In this document: positions 42,777 through 51,759 of the stretch, piece after piece
Position numbering within the stretch: position 1 is the first letter of the stretch
How the letters are laid out: each line of letters opens with the position of its first letter
DNA from: Candidatus Dadabacteria bacterium
Lineage (GTDB): Bacteria > Desulfobacterota_D > UBA1144 > Nemesobacterales > Nemesobacteraceae
DNA length: 64,000 nt
Direction: 5' to 3'
Assembly (NCBI GenBank): GCA_022822065.1
Contig: JAJECI010000003.1
Span: 124,001 to 188,000 of the forward strand
Translations under genes and position numbers: made by a program
Notes under the pieces: generated by a model
Database searches by the model: none
The model's input: the letters and a program-made list of their open reading frames with translations, nothing else
What the model was told of the DNA's origin: nothing

Positions 42777-43127
42777 CTAGAGATCCTGTCTCAGGGATTT
42801 TAACTCATTTAGAATTTCGCGCAACAGCGCTTTGTCCGAATAGAGGGGGGATATATCTCCGCTTCCGCTTTTCTCATCCCTGAGCCTTTTCTGCACTCCG
42901 GCTATAGTGAATTTCTGATCGTGAAGCAGGTGCTTTATCTTGTGAAAGAGATAAATCGTGTCCTTGTCGTAAAGCCTCTGGGACTTCCTCCTGATAGGCC
43001 TTACCTCTTTGAACTCGGTTTCCCAGTATCTGAGAACATAGGGTTTTACTCCTATGATCTCGCTTACCTCTCCTATCTTGAAATAAAGCTTGTCCGGCAA
43101 GGACAGATCTGAAAGTATTCCAGACAT
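42777..43127 (-). CDS. MerR-family transcriptional regulator
   Basis: 116 residues. KLYFKIGEVSEIIGVKPYVLRYWETEFKEVRPIRRKSQRLYDKDTIYLFHKIKHLLHDQKFTIAGVQKRL (about 13-82) is a complete MerR HTH-plus-wing. The short C-terminus has no Cys or ligand domain, as in the group that commonly lies beside tRNA-Pro. Target unknown; nothing ties it to the MerT/MerP-like genes 8 kb away. Confidence 0.92.
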   Translation of the reverse strand: MSGILSDLSLPDKLYFKIGEVSEIIGVKPYVLRYWETEFKEVRPIRRKSQRLYDKDTIYLFHKIKHLLHDQKFTIAGVQKRLRDEKSGSGDISPLYSDKALLREILNELKSLRQDL

Positions 43128-43183
43128 GCTTATATTATCATTTCAATACTGGGGAAAAGTCAAGATATAATTATGTCAATCAG

Positions 43184-43786
43184 TTATAAGACACCTTTAA
43201 AGGATTTTCTATGTATCGGGCAGGGCCCCAGATTTCGCAGGGCGCCGAGGTGCTCTTTCGTGGGATAACCCTTGTGGCGGGAAAAACCGTATCCGGGATA
43301 CTCCCTTTCAATCTCGGTCATGATGCGGTCTCTTGTAACCTTCGCTACAATTGAAGCGGCCGCTATTGACGCGCACTTTGAGTCACCCTTTATTATCGCT
43401 TTTTGCTGGATAGGGAGAGAAGTCTTCGAGTTGCCGTCTATGAGAATACAGTCCGGTTTTTTCCCTAGGGCCAGAACGGCTTTTTCCATCGCGAGAAGTG
43501 CCGCCCGCAGGATGTTTATGCGGTCAATCTCCTCGGCCGCGGTCATGCCGACCGAGTAGGCGAGGGCTTTTTCCCGGATCTGTTCGAAGAGCTCGTTTCG
43601 TCTTCTCTCGGAAAGCGCCTTCGAATCCCTGAGTCCTTGAATCGGCCGGGCCCCATCGAGTATGACGGCACCCGCCACTACAGGTCCCGCGAGACATCCT
43701 CTTCCGGCTTCGTCGACCCCGGCCACGATTCTACCGGATCCAGAGATTCTATCTTCAATATGTAAAAGGCAGTCGGATTCAGACAA
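43184..43786 (-). CDS. rnhB: Ribonuclease HII
   Basis: 200 residues. Removes RNA from RNA-DNA hybrids and single ribonucleotides. VAGVDEAGRGCLAGPVVAGAVIL (about 22-44) carries the catalytic Asp-Glu pair; CILIDG has the third acidic residue; KGDSKCASIAAASIVAKVTRD and GYPTKEH complete the signature. It is 8 bp downstream of the dapA stop. Confidence 0.96.
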   Translation of the reverse strand: MSESDCLLHIEDRISGSGRIVAGVDEAGRGCLAGPVVAGAVILDGARPIQGLRDSKALSERRRNELFEQIREKALAYSVGMTAAEEIDRINILRAALLAMEKAVLALGKKPDCILIDGNSKTSLPIQQKAIIKGDSKCASIAAASIVAKVTRDRIMTEIEREYPGYGFSRHKGYPTKEHLGALRNLGPCPIHRKSFKGVL

Positions 43787-43794
43787 TTTCCGTG

Positions 43795-44670
43795 TTACGT
43801 GAGCCCGTAGTTTTCAAGTTCTCTTTTCAGTCTTTCGAGACTTTCTCCCGAAAGCTCGTAAAGCGGGGCTCTTATCTCGGGACTGATTTTTCCCATGACG
43901 GCCAAGGCGGCCTTTACAGGTATCGGATTTGATTCCACGAAGAGAACGCTGCTAAGCGGAAGGAGGCGGTAGTGAAGCTCTTTAGCCCTCTCAAGTTCTC
44001 CCCTGGCAAAGGAGTTGTACATTTCCGACACGTCCGCGGGAGCTATGTTCGCCGTTACGCTTATGAAACCCTTGCCCCCCACCGTTAAAAGTGGGTAGTT
44101 AACCGCGTCGTCTCCCGAGAGAAGGATCAGGTCCTCTCCGCAGAGAAAAATGATTCTGCTTGCCTGCTCTAGCGAGCCCGAGGCTTCCTTGATGCCGATT
44201 ACGCTCTCGCAGTCGCAAAAAAGCCTCTCCACGGTTTCCGGCTCTATGTTTACGACCGTGCGTCCCGGCACGTTGTAGAGTATCAGGGGAACGGACGTTT
44301 TGTCAGCAATGGTGCGGAAATGCCGATAGATTCCTTCCTGTGTGGGCTTGTTGTAGTAAGGGGTCACCACCAGGGCCGCGTTCGCACCGGCCTTCTCCGC
44401 GAATTTCGTGAGGCGCAGGGCTTCCTCGGTGCTGTTTGACCCGGTGCCCGCGACCACGGGAACCCTTTCCTTTACCGTATCCACGGTGAATTTTATTACT
44501 TCTTCATGCTCCGCGTGAGACAGGGTGGGGGATTCTCCGGTGGTTCCGACCGGAACTATGCCGTGGGTTCCGCTCTCTATGTGGAACTCTATTAACTCTT
44601 CAAGCCGCCCGTAGTCAACGGCGTTGTCTTTAAACGGCGTTACTATCGCTACTATAGAACCGTGAATCAT
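43795..44670 (-). CDS. dapA: 4-hydroxy-tetrahydrodipicolinate synthase
   Basis: 291 residues from the ATG at 44670, which has GGAG 6 bases upstream; the track starts 12 bp earlier. First committed step to lysine and diaminopimelate. VPVGTTGESPTLSHAEHE, LYNVPGRTVVN (Tyr) and GIKEASG (Schiff-base Lys) are all present. asd, which makes its substrate, is 0.5 kb upstream on the same strand. Confidence 0.96.
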   Translation of the reverse strand: MIHGSIVAIVTPFKDNAVDYGRLEELIEFHIESGTHGIVPVGTTGESPTLSHAEHEEVIKFTVDTVKERVPVVAGTGSNSTEEALRLTKFAEKAGANAALVVTPYYNKPTQEGIYRHFRTIADKTSVPLILYNVPGRTVVNIEPETVERLFCDCESVIGIKEASGSLEQASRIIFLCGEDLILLSGDDAVNYPLLTVGGKGFISVTANIAPADVSEMYNSFARGELERAKELHYRLLPLSSVLFVESNPIPVKAALAVMGKISPEIRAPLYELSGESLERLKRELENYGLT

Positions 44671-44691
44671 TTTTTTCTCCATACCAAGAGG

Positions 44692-45219
44692 CTATACCCT
44701 AACTTTTTTACCGCAGGAAGAACAGAAGACGCTAGCGGCGGGAATTCTTGCTCCGCAGTGCATGCAGAAAAAAGTCTCTCCGTCCCCGGCGGAGAGTTCG
44801 ATGGCCTGGGACATCGCCTCTTCGAATTTCCCGGTCAGTTCCTCAAACTCTTTTCTGTACTGCTGATGAAACATTATCGAGTCTTCCGCGTCAACCGTTT
44901 TTATTTCAAGCTTGAGTCCCTTGCTCCTTGTGGAACCGAACTTGTGATGCGTTATGGTGTCAAGCTCTATGTCTCTGAGAACGTTCGCTTTGGAACTGTC
45001 TTTAAGTATCAGGACCCTTTTTCTCGTAAGCATCAGGATGCTTCTGAAAAAAGTGTTTCTGTCTATCCAAGCCCTCGGCTTGTACGTTGAGCTGAGGGTC
45101 GGAACCGTGAGCAGCACGGAATCGTCTTCCCCGAGCAACTCCTTCAGTTCATCGGAGTCGATCCTCGACGGCGCAATGAAAAAATCCGAAAGCTTTTTCA
45201 GGATACCTCTTTCAGACAT
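44692..45219 (-). CDS. PH-like domain protein with C-terminal zinc ribbon
   Basis: 175 residues, no signal or membrane helix. The middle (about 52-122: RNTFFRSILMLTRKRVLILKDSSKANVLRDIELDTITHHKFGSTRSKGLKLEIKTVD) looks like a bacterial PH domain (YdbT/PH_9 type). A helix follows, then a zinc ribbon (FFCMHCGARIPAASVFCSSCGKKVRV). Function unknown. It begins inside the end of asd (8-bp overlap) and is 21 bp before dapA, so it is expressed with the lysine-pathway genes. Confidence 0.75.
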   Translation of the reverse strand: MSERGILKKLSDFFIAPSRIDSDELKELLGEDDSVLLTVPTLSSTYKPRAWIDRNTFFRSILMLTRKRVLILKDSSKANVLRDIELDTITHHKFGSTRSKGLKLEIKTVDAEDSIMFHQQYRKEFEELTGKFEEAMSQAIELSAGDGETFFCMHCGARIPAASVFCSSCGKKVRV

Positions 45220-46243
45220 GGTTTCGAACCAGAAGCTCCGCTATCTGCACGGCGTTAAGAGCAGCTCCCTTTCTTAACTGGTCTCCGCTTACCCAGAGAG
45301 AAAGTCCGTTTTCGACCGTGTAATCCTCCCTGATTCTTCCTACGAAGCAGTCGTCTTTCCCGGAACTTTCAACCGGCATCGGATATTCTGAACTCCCAGG
45401 GTCGTCAACGAGCGAGACCCCGGGAAAATTCCTTATGGCCTCCCTTGCCTCCTCCACCGTCAGCTTTCTTTCCGTCTCCAGGTTGAGTGAGACCGAGTGG
45501 GACCGGAAAACCGGAACTCTCACGGTCGTCGCCGTGAGGACTATTGAATCATCCCCCAGTATCTTGCGGGTTTCGTTGTGAAGCTTCATCTCTTCTTTCG
45601 TGTAGCCGCTCTCCGTAAAGGAGTCTATGTGCGGGATCACGTTAAAGGCTATCTGGTGGGGAAACGTGTTTGTTTCGCGCGGGGGCTCTTCGCTCTCGGA
45701 CCAGTTTCGCACCTGGCTTTCAAGTTCCGCTATCCCACCGGCTCCCGCTCCCGAGACCGCCTGAAAGCTTGTCGCCACCACCCTTTTTATTCTTGATACG
45801 TCATGAATGGGCTTAAGCGCCATAATGGCTACCGCGGTCGTGCAATTGGGGTTGGCAACTATTCCTTTTTTTTCGTGAAGCGCGGCCGCCTGAGCGTTTA
45901 TCTCGGGTATTACGAGGGGAATTTCGGGGTCCATCCGAAACGCCGAACTGTTGTCGATAACCACCGCTCCGCTTGCGACGGCGCAGTCCGCGTATTCTCT
46001 GCTTCTCTCGGAGCCGGCGGAAAAAAGAGCTATGTCTATGCCACGAAAGGAGTCCTCGCCCAGCACCGAAACGGCTATCTCCTTTCCGCGGAAACTGTAT
46101 TTTCTCCCTAGGGAGCGCTCAGAAGCGAGAAGGCGAAGTTCTCCCACGGGGAAATTTCTTTCCTCGAGTATCTGCATCATCTCTTGCCCCACGGCGCCCG
46201 TGGCTCCCGCTATCGCCACGTTGTATTTTTCTTTTCTTTCCAT
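45212..46243 (-). CDS. asd: Aspartate-semialdehyde dehydrogenase
   Basis: 343 residues. VAIAGATGAVGQEMMQILEERNFP binds NADP. IVANPNCTTAVAIMAL holds the catalytic Cys (near 134). FQAVSGAGAGG and RVPVFRSHSVSLNLE are standard. Common step to lysine, threonine and methionine. 7 bp after the rpiB-like gene. Confidence 0.96.
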   Translation of the reverse strand: MERKEKYNVAIAGATGAVGQEMMQILEERNFPVGELRLLASERSLGRKYSFRGKEIAVSVLGEDSFRGIDIALFSAGSERSREYADCAVASGAVVIDNSSAFRMDPEIPLVIPEINAQAAALHEKKGIVANPNCTTAVAIMALKPIHDVSRIKRVVATSFQAVSGAGAGGIAELESQVRNWSESEEPPRETNTFPHQIAFNVIPHIDSFTESGYTKEEMKLHNETRKILGDDSIVLTATTVRVPVFRSHSVSLNLETERKLTVEEAREAIRNFPGVSLVDDPGSSEYPMPVESSGKDDCFVGRIREDYTVENGLSLWVSGDQLRKGAALNAVQIAELLVRNHV

Positions 46244-46250
46244 TTCCCGA

Positions 46251-46703
46251 TCAGTCCGCCCGGTTGCGGTACTTTGATTCGATTCCGGCTACTTTTTCTA
46301 TGTTTTCCTTTTCCGAGGGATCCGGTCCGCTCTGGAACCACGCGTCAAGGATCTCTTTCGCTACGTCAGGGGATACAAGACGCAGACTCATGGCGAGTAT
46401 GTTCGCGTCGTTCCACATACGCGCGCCCGCGGCCGTCTTTGAATCCGTACACAGAGCCGCCCTTATTCCGGGGACCTTGTTCGCGGCAATGCTTACCCCC
46501 GTTCCCGTCGAGCAGAACAGTATTCCCTGGTGGCACTCTTTTTGAGAAACCCTCTCGGCCACCTGCTCCGCGACTTCCGCCCATTCCACGTTTTCATCCG
46601 CGAGCGGTCCGAACAGCTCAACTTCCATGTCCCTTTTGCGAAGCTCTTCTATTACCTCTTCGGTGAGAGCGTTTTTTTCATCACTTCCAACAGCGATCTT
46701 CAT
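46251..46703 (-). CDS. RpiB/LacAB-family protein with altered active site
   Basis: 150 residues from the ATG at 46703 with GGAG upstream. The fold is that of ribose-5-phosphate isomerase B: MKIAVGSD at the start, GILFCSTGTGVSIAANKVPGIRAALC (with the catalytic Cys) and ANILAMSLRLVSPDVAKEILDAWFQS. Two residues differ from active RpiB: the His after the first Asp (SDHAG) is replaced (SDEKN), and the ring-opening His of HNDANVL is Trp (MWNDANIL). So it may act on another sugar phosphate or not be an isomerase. The 290 bp upstream (46704-46993) hold no gene I can support. Confidence 0.82.
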   Translation of the reverse strand: MKIAVGSDEKNALTEEVIEELRKRDMEVELFGPLADENVEWAEVAEQVAERVSQKECHQGILFCSTGTGVSIAANKVPGIRAALCTDSKTAAGARMWNDANILAMSLRLVSPDVAKEILDAWFQSGPDPSEKENIEKVAGIESKYRNRAD

Positions 46704-46993
46704 CTTCGGGGTCTCCTTTCTCGGACCGAAAAACATGCCGATTCATTTTCATATAAGTCTATACCATAATATGGCGGCAACATCACGGGGTCAAACAATC
46801 TGTTAATTGGTGCGAATTACCGTACTGAGAATTTTGGCTCAGCAGAGCAATCTGGAGGCATCTGGGAGCTGAATGACAGGCAGATTTCACTAATATCTCC
46901 GCGTTTTGCACAAGTGGTTTCCGTCTACGCGCCGGTTGTAACGGGTTTTGTCTTAGGATAAGATCAAGTAACTTGAATATGGAGGCAGAAGAT

Positions 46994-48832
46994 ATGTTCC
47001 CCCGGCGAAATTCACAAGGTTATATTGGCACTGGCAATCCTTTATATTCTGAACTCGGGAGGGGCTGTAACGCCTGCTCACAAAGGCGATGGCGGAAGTC
47101 ATGCAGCCGGGTCGGTGTTTTTTTCGTTGCCCTTGCGTTTTTTGCGGTGCTGCCGTTGCTTGCCTGCTTTCACGATAGTTCCGACGAGAAAACACTAACG
47201 TTAGCCATCACCACCGAACCGCTTACCCTGAATCTCGCCCTCGCGAAGGACGCGGGGTCGGTCGATGTTCTGGGATATCTCTTCGAGGGCCTGACCGAGA
47301 CCTCGTGGCTGACCGACCAAATTGAGCCGGCGCTGGCCGAGTCCTGGACACATTCGGATGACGGTCTGACATGGACTTTCTCACTGCGCAAGGACATAGC
47401 TTGGCACGACGGAACACCTTTTACGGCGCACGACGTGGACTTCACCTTCAACCGCATCATCTATAACGAGGAGATCGGGGCGCCCGCCGCGGCGGCGTTT
47501 AACTTCCGGTTTCTGGATGAAGCTACCGGCACTTGGACGGAAGCAAGGATGACCGTTACGGCGCTTGACGACTATACTGTCCAGTGCGTTTTACCGGTGC
47601 CGTTTGCCCCCTTCCTTCGCTCCATGGGTACCGCTATCTATCCGAAACACATTCTAGAACCGTACGTGGATAACGGCACTTTCAACGAGGTATGGGGTAT
47701 CGACACGGACCCGGCCGAAATCATCGGCACCGGCCCCTTTACCATCGAGCGCTACGACCCGGGCGACCGCGTGGTCCTGCGCCGTAACCCGAACTACTGG
47801 CTTAGGGATGATGAGGGCCGCAGTCTGCCGTACTTAGACAAAATCGTTCAACTTATCGTTCCCGACTCGGAGACCAGACTCGCCAAGTTCAAGGCCGGGG
47901 AGACAGACGTTCATGGCGTGCTGGGCGAGGAGTTCGCGGAACTTGAACCATTGCAGGCGGAGGGAAACTTCACGATCTACAAGAGGGGTCCTGGTTTCGG
48001 GTCTAGTTTTCTGACATTCAACATGAACCCCGGCGCAAACCCGGACACGGGAGAGCCCTACGTTGTACCAAACAGGCTGAAGTGGTTCCAGAACACGCAG
48101 TTCCGCCGGGCTGTCACGCACAGCATTGACAAAGACGCGATCATCCGCGACGTACAGCACGGACTCGGCTCCCCGCAGTGGTCCTCCATCAGTCCGTCCG
48201 CGGGTGACTTCCACAATCCCGACGTGCGACGGTACGAGTACGACATCGCCGAAGCCAATCGCATTCTTGATAATCTCGGCTGGATGGATACCGACGGGGA
48301 CGGGATTCGCGAAGACGACGCGGGCAATCCGATTGTGTTCTCGCTGGTGATACCAACCCAGAGCAGCACAAGTGAAATGATAGGCATGATTATCAAGCGG
48401 GGTCTCGGGGACATTGGCGTCAGGGCGGATCATGAACTGGTTGAGTTTGGAGAAATCGTCTCCCAGTTGACAGTTTCCTATGACTGGGAAGCCGTTGTGA
48501 TCGGCTTCACCGGCGAAGCGGACCCGCATAGCGGCATTGCTTTATGGCACAGCAGCGAGGGCTTTCACCTTTGGTATCCGAACCAGGCGCAGCCGGCGAC
48601 GGACTGGGAAGCCGAAATTGACGACCTTTACGTGAGGGCCAGTCAGGAACTGGATCGTGATGAGCGCGTAGCGCTCTACCACCGCATTCAGGAAATTGCG
48701 GCCGAGAACGTGCCGCTTATCTACACGACACATTCCGAACGGCTGAGCGCCGTCCGAAACGTCTTCGGCAATCTAACTCCCACGTTATACGGACTCTGGG
48801 ATATTCGCTATCTGGATCGAACTGATCTATAG
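46994..48832 (+). CDS. Peptide/nickel-type ABC transporter binding lipoprotein (SBP_bac_5)
   Basis: 612 residues from the ATG at 46994, 8 nt after GGAGG; earlier starts in the track have no site. The N-terminus is odd: about 42 charged residues precede the hydrophobic stretch (VGVFFVALAFFAVLPLLAC), which ends in a lipobox. Then LTLAITTEPLTLNLALAKD, FSLRKDIAWHDGTPFTAHDVDFTFNRI, GTGPFTIERYDPGDRVVLRRNPNYW and FRRAVTHSIDKDAI show the DppA/OppA fold. No permease or ATPase genes are next to it. Base use looks more GC-rich than its neighbours. Confidence 0.9.
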   Translation: MFPRRNSQGYIGTGNPLYSELGRGCNACSQRRWRKSCSRVGVFFVALAFFAVLPLLACFHDSSDEKTLTLAITTEPLTLNLALAKDAGSVDVLGYLFEGLTETSWLTDQIEPALAESWTHSDDGLTWTFSLRKDIAWHDGTPFTAHDVDFTFNRIIYNEEIGAPAAAAFNFRFLDEATGTWTEARMTVTALDDYTVQCVLPVPFAPFLRSMGTAIYPKHILEPYVDNGTFNEVWGIDTDPAEIIGTGPFTIERYDPGDRVVLRRNPNYWLRDDEGRSLPYLDKIVQLIVPDSETRLAKFKAGETDVHGVLGEEFAELEPLQAEGNFTIYKRGPGFGSSFLTFNMNPGANPDTGEPYVVPNRLKWFQNTQFRRAVTHSIDKDAIIRDVQHGLGSPQWSSISPSAGDFHNPDVRRYEYDIAEANRILDNLGWMDTDGDGIREDDAGNPIVFSLVIPTQSSTSEMIGMIIKRGLGDIGVRADHELVEFGEIVSQLTVSYDWEAVVIGFTGEADPHSGIALWHSSEGFHLWYPNQAQPATDWEAEIDDLYVRASQELDRDERVALYHRIQEIAAENVPLIYTTHSERLSAVRNVFGNLTPTLYGLWDIRYLDRTDL

Positions 48833-48937
48833 TGGGGATTCTGGGCTTTAGGACAAGATGATTCCGGACACCCGCAGCGTGGGTGGAAATCCGGCTTTTC
48901 TCCGGGAGATGACTGTCTGTAAGAGGGGCTTTTGTTC

Positions 48938-48965
48938 TTGACAGCAATTCCCTAGTATTTATAAT
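48938..48965 (+). promoter_or_regulatory. Strong sigma-70-type promoter for etfBA
   Basis: A perfect TTGACA (48938-48943) and a perfect TATAAT (48960-48965) with a 16-bp spacer, 90 bp before the etfB start. Confidence 0.75.
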
Positions 48966-48976
48966 CATACGCCTAG

Positions 48977-49011
48977 CTAAGGAGTCAGCTTTTCGGCTGC
49001 TTTTTCCTTAG
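48977..49011 (+). promoter_or_regulatory. Stem-loop in the etfBA leader
   Basis: CTAAGGA (48977-48983) pairs with TCCTTAG (49005-49011), with an inner CAGC/GCTG pair and a T-rich loop. It lies about 12 nt after the probable transcription start. It could be a 5' stabilising hairpin or an attenuator; a short T run lies within the stem rather than after it. Confidence 0.4.
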
Positions 49012-49055
49012 GTTTTCATCTCTATTAAATCAGTCCAGCATGGAGGTAGTATCAG

Positions 49056-49898
49056 GTGAAGATAGTGGTTTTTATAACACAGACGCAGGACACCGAAGCA
49101 AGGATAAAAGTCGGTTCCTCAGGCGATTCCATAGACACAGAAGGCATGAAGTGGATCATGAATCCCTACGATGAGTTCGCCGTCGAGGAGGCCATCAAGA
49201 CCAAGGAAGCATACGGGGGAGAAGTTGTTCTCATTGCCGCGGGTCCGCAACGCGCTTCACAGGCGCTGCTTCAGGGGCTTGCAATGGGTGCCGATTCCGC
49301 GGTGCATATTTCGGATGAAGCTCTAGGCGAAACCGTGGATTCGCTTGTTCTCTCGAAGCTCGTCGCGTCGGAACTTGGGAAGATTGAAGGGGTGGACCTG
49401 ATTTTCACGGGAATGAAGATTATTGACGAAGAATCCGTGCAGGTCGGCATACAGATAGCCGAGGAACTTGGAATTGCGCATCTTGCACTTGTAAGCAAGG
49501 TAATTGATGTAAAACCTGACGAGAAAAAGCTGGTCTGCCAGAAAGAGATCGACGGCGGGAGCGTTTCCGTCGAGGTTTCTCTGCCGGCCCTTATCACCTG
49601 TCCCGACGCTATGAACGAACCCCGCTACGCGTCTGTTCCCAATATAATGAAGGCGAAGAGAAAACCGATGAAAATGGTTTCCCTGGACGATGTGGATTTC
49701 GGTTCTCTCGGTATAAACAGGGATGCCGTGGGCAAATCCGGGGCGAAGATAAAAACCGTGAATCTTGAGGTTCCCGAGGTGGAGAGAAAGCTGAAAATCA
49801 TAAAGGGAAGCGATGAGACCACGGTCAAGGGAGATGAGATTGCCGAGTCCGCAAGGGAACTCGTTAAGCTTTTAAGAGATGACGCGAAGGTCATATGA
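49056..49898 (+). CDS. etfB: Electron transfer flavoprotein, beta subunit
   Basis: 280 residues from a GTG with GGAGG upstream. VVFITQTQDTEARI, MNPYDEFAVEEAIKTKEAYGGEVVLIAAG and the AMP-binding region VDLIFTGMKIIDEESVQVGIQIAEELGI. PALITCPDAMNEPRYASVPNIMKAKRKP is the beta-subunit signature. Takes electrons from acyl-CoA and related dehydrogenases. etfA follows 55 bp later. Confidence 0.95.
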   Translation: MKIVVFITQTQDTEARIKVGSSGDSIDTEGMKWIMNPYDEFAVEEAIKTKEAYGGEVVLIAAGPQRASQALLQGLAMGADSAVHISDEALGETVDSLVLSKLVASELGKIEGVDLIFTGMKIIDEESVQVGIQIAEELGIAHLALVSKVIDVKPDEKKLVCQKEIDGGSVSVEVSLPALITCPDAMNEPRYASVPNIMKAKRKPMKMVSLDDVDFGSLGINRDAVGKSGAKIKTVNLEVPEVERKLKIIKGSDETTVKGDEIAESARELVKLLRDDAKVI

Positions 49899-49953
49899 TC
49901 CGGGACGTCCGGGGTTGCTTTATCAGAAAGTATCGCTAGGAGGCTTGAATTAA

Positions 49954-50937
49954 ATGAGTAGTGAAATCTGGGTTGTTGCTGATATAAAGGCCGACGGAGA
50001 AGTAAGAAAGGTAACCTTTGAGGTCCTTTCCGAGGCCAGAAGAAAACTTGGGGGTCCTGTCTGCGCGGTGCTGCTAGGAAGCGGCGTTTCAGACAAGGCT
50101 TCTGAACTTGCAGGCTACGGAGCGGAGAAAATCTACGTGGTCGACAATCCCAACCTCAAGGATTTTAATCCCGACGGTTACGTGAAGGCCCTTTGCGGAC
50201 TTATAGGGAAACACTCTCCCGCGGTTGTGCTCTCAGGCAACACGGCTTTTGCGGAGGATTACATGCCCAGAGTTGCTTCCGGCGTGGGTTCGGGGCTTGC
50301 CATGGACTGCATCGATATAGGCATGACCGACGATGGGAGGCTTAGGATAAAAAGGTATTCACACTCGAGCAGAGCGATATCCACCCAGGAGTTCAACGGC
50401 GATGGAAGCGCGATGATAGCCACCGTAAGGCCCAATTCCTTTAAGGAAGAGGAGTCGGCCGGCGCGGGGGAGGTCGTCAGCGAAGATGCGGGGATTACGG
50501 ATGCCGACATAAGGATCAAGGTGCTTGAGATAAAGACCAAGGAGTCCGACAGACCTGAGCTTACCGAGGCCGAGAGGGTGGTTTCCGGCGGCAGGGGTCT
50601 TGCGAGCGAGGAGAATTTCAACCATATATACGATCTTGCGGACCTGCTGGGCGCGGCTGCGGGAGCGACAAGAGCCGCGGTCGACGCGGGATACTGCCCT
50701 TATGACATGCAGGTCGGCCAGACCGGAAAGGCGGTGTCTCCCATACTTTACGTCGCGGTCGCCATATCCGGGTCGGTACAGCATTTCTCCGGCATGGGTT
50801 CATCTAAGGTGATAGTTTCCATAAACAAGGATCCGGAAGCCCCGATTTTTGCGAAATCCGATTATGGAATCTGCGGAGACCTTTTCCAAGTTCTTCCCCC
50901 GTTAACAGAAGAACTTAAGAAAGCCCTGTCCGAGTAA
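49954..50937 (+). CDS. etfA: Electron transfer flavoprotein, alpha subunit
   Basis: 327 residues with a good site (AGGAGG). The N-terminal half binds beta. The C-terminal FAD domain has VVSGGRGLASEENF, LADLLGAAAGATRAAVDAGYCPYDMQVGQTGKAVSPILYVAVAISGSVQH and VSINKDPEAPIFAKSDYGICGD (about 187-310), all canonical. No EtfQO gene is in the window. Confidence 0.96.
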   Translation: MSSEIWVVADIKADGEVRKVTFEVLSEARRKLGGPVCAVLLGSGVSDKASELAGYGAEKIYVVDNPNLKDFNPDGYVKALCGLIGKHSPAVVLSGNTAFAEDYMPRVASGVGSGLAMDCIDIGMTDDGRLRIKRYSHSSRAISTQEFNGDGSAMIATVRPNSFKEEESAGAGEVVSEDAGITDADIRIKVLEIKTKESDRPELTEAERVVSGGRGLASEENFNHIYDLADLLGAAAGATRAAVDAGYCPYDMQVGQTGKAVSPILYVAVAISGSVQHFSGMGSSKVIVSINKDPEAPIFAKSDYGICGDLFQVLPPLTEELKKALSE

Positions 50938-50946
50938 CGAAACCCG

Positions 50947-51759
50947 TCACACTATATCGACGACTTCCGTTTTTTCCATGGGTCTGCCGAGGAACCTTGA
51001 CGCGATTGAGGTAAAGGTTTCCGAGTCGTCGGTGAGGTAAAAAGACATCTCCCGCGCTTTGCCGTCCTCTCTTAGCAGCCCTTGAGCCCTTAGTATGTTT
51101 TCAGTCTGCTTTGCGGTCTCTTCAGCCGAGTCGACGAGACTTATCCTTTCACCCATAACTCCGGCGATCGTATTTTTAAGAATAGGGTAGTGTGTGCAGC
51201 CGAGTATCAGCACGTCTATTCCGGATTTTCTCAAGTCTCCCAGATATTTCTCGGCTATAAGGACGGCGGTTTCGTCATTTTCCCATCCTTCTTCTGCAAG
51301 CGGAACGAAAAGCGGGCAGGGTTTTGAGTGTATCTCGACCGGTGAGGAGCAGAACTCACGCAGTTTTTTTTCGTAGGAGCCGCTTTTTATGGTCGCCTGG
51401 GTTCCTATGACTCCTATTTTCCCGTTTGCGGTGAGTTCCGAGGCTCTTTTTGCCCCGGGTTCAACGACTCCGACCACTGGAATCTCAAGATTCTCCTTAA
51501 GCATCTCTATTGCGTACGCGGATGCGGTGTTGCACGCTACGACCAGAAGCTTTATGTTTTTTGAAAGGAGGAAATTCGTAGTGCTTTCAACGTACTTTCT
51601 AACGGTTCTTTGGGATTTTGTTCCATAGGGAACCCTGGCTGTATCGCCGAGGTATACGATGTTCTCTTCGCAAAGGAGATTCATTATCTCCTTTGAGACC
51701 GTAAGTCCTCCTATCCCGGAATCAAAAATACCTATAGCCTGATCTTTTCTTTCTTCCAT
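50947..51759 (-). CDS. murI: Glutamate racemase
   Basis: 270 residues from the ATG at 51759; the track's longer N-terminus (SFPEDSGSLFWS...) is not family-like. Supplies D-glutamate for peptidoglycan. AIGIFDSGIGGLTV, DTARVPYGTKS, LLVVACNTASAYA and LILGCTHYPIL hold the Asp and the two catalytic Cys. It converges on etfA with 9 bp between stops. Confidence 0.95.
   Translation of the reverse strand: MEERKDQAIGIFDSGIGGLTVSKEIMNLLCEENIVYLGDTARVPYGTKSQRTVRKYVESTTNFLLSKNIKLLVVACNTASAYAIEMLKENLEIPVVGVVEPGAKRASELTANGKIGVIGTQATIKSGSYEKKLREFCSSPVEIHSKPCPLFVPLAEEGWENDETAVLIAEKYLGDLRKSGIDVLILGCTHYPILKNTIAGVMGERISLVDSAEETAKQTENILRAQGLLREDGKAREMSFYLTDDSETFTSIASRFLGRPMEKTEVVDIV

Noticed and set aside
42777-43127. 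MerR-family gene as regulator of the MerT/MerP-like operon
   Set aside because: It lacks the metal-binding Cys of true MerR, is 8 kb away and lies in a housekeeping setting next to tRNA-Pro.
41320-46910. Loose similarity between the intergenic stretches near 41330-41500 and 46800-46910 (TGTTAAT...GGTGCG, ACTAATATCT)
   Set aside because: Only short scattered matches by eye; not enough to claim a repeat family without an alignment.
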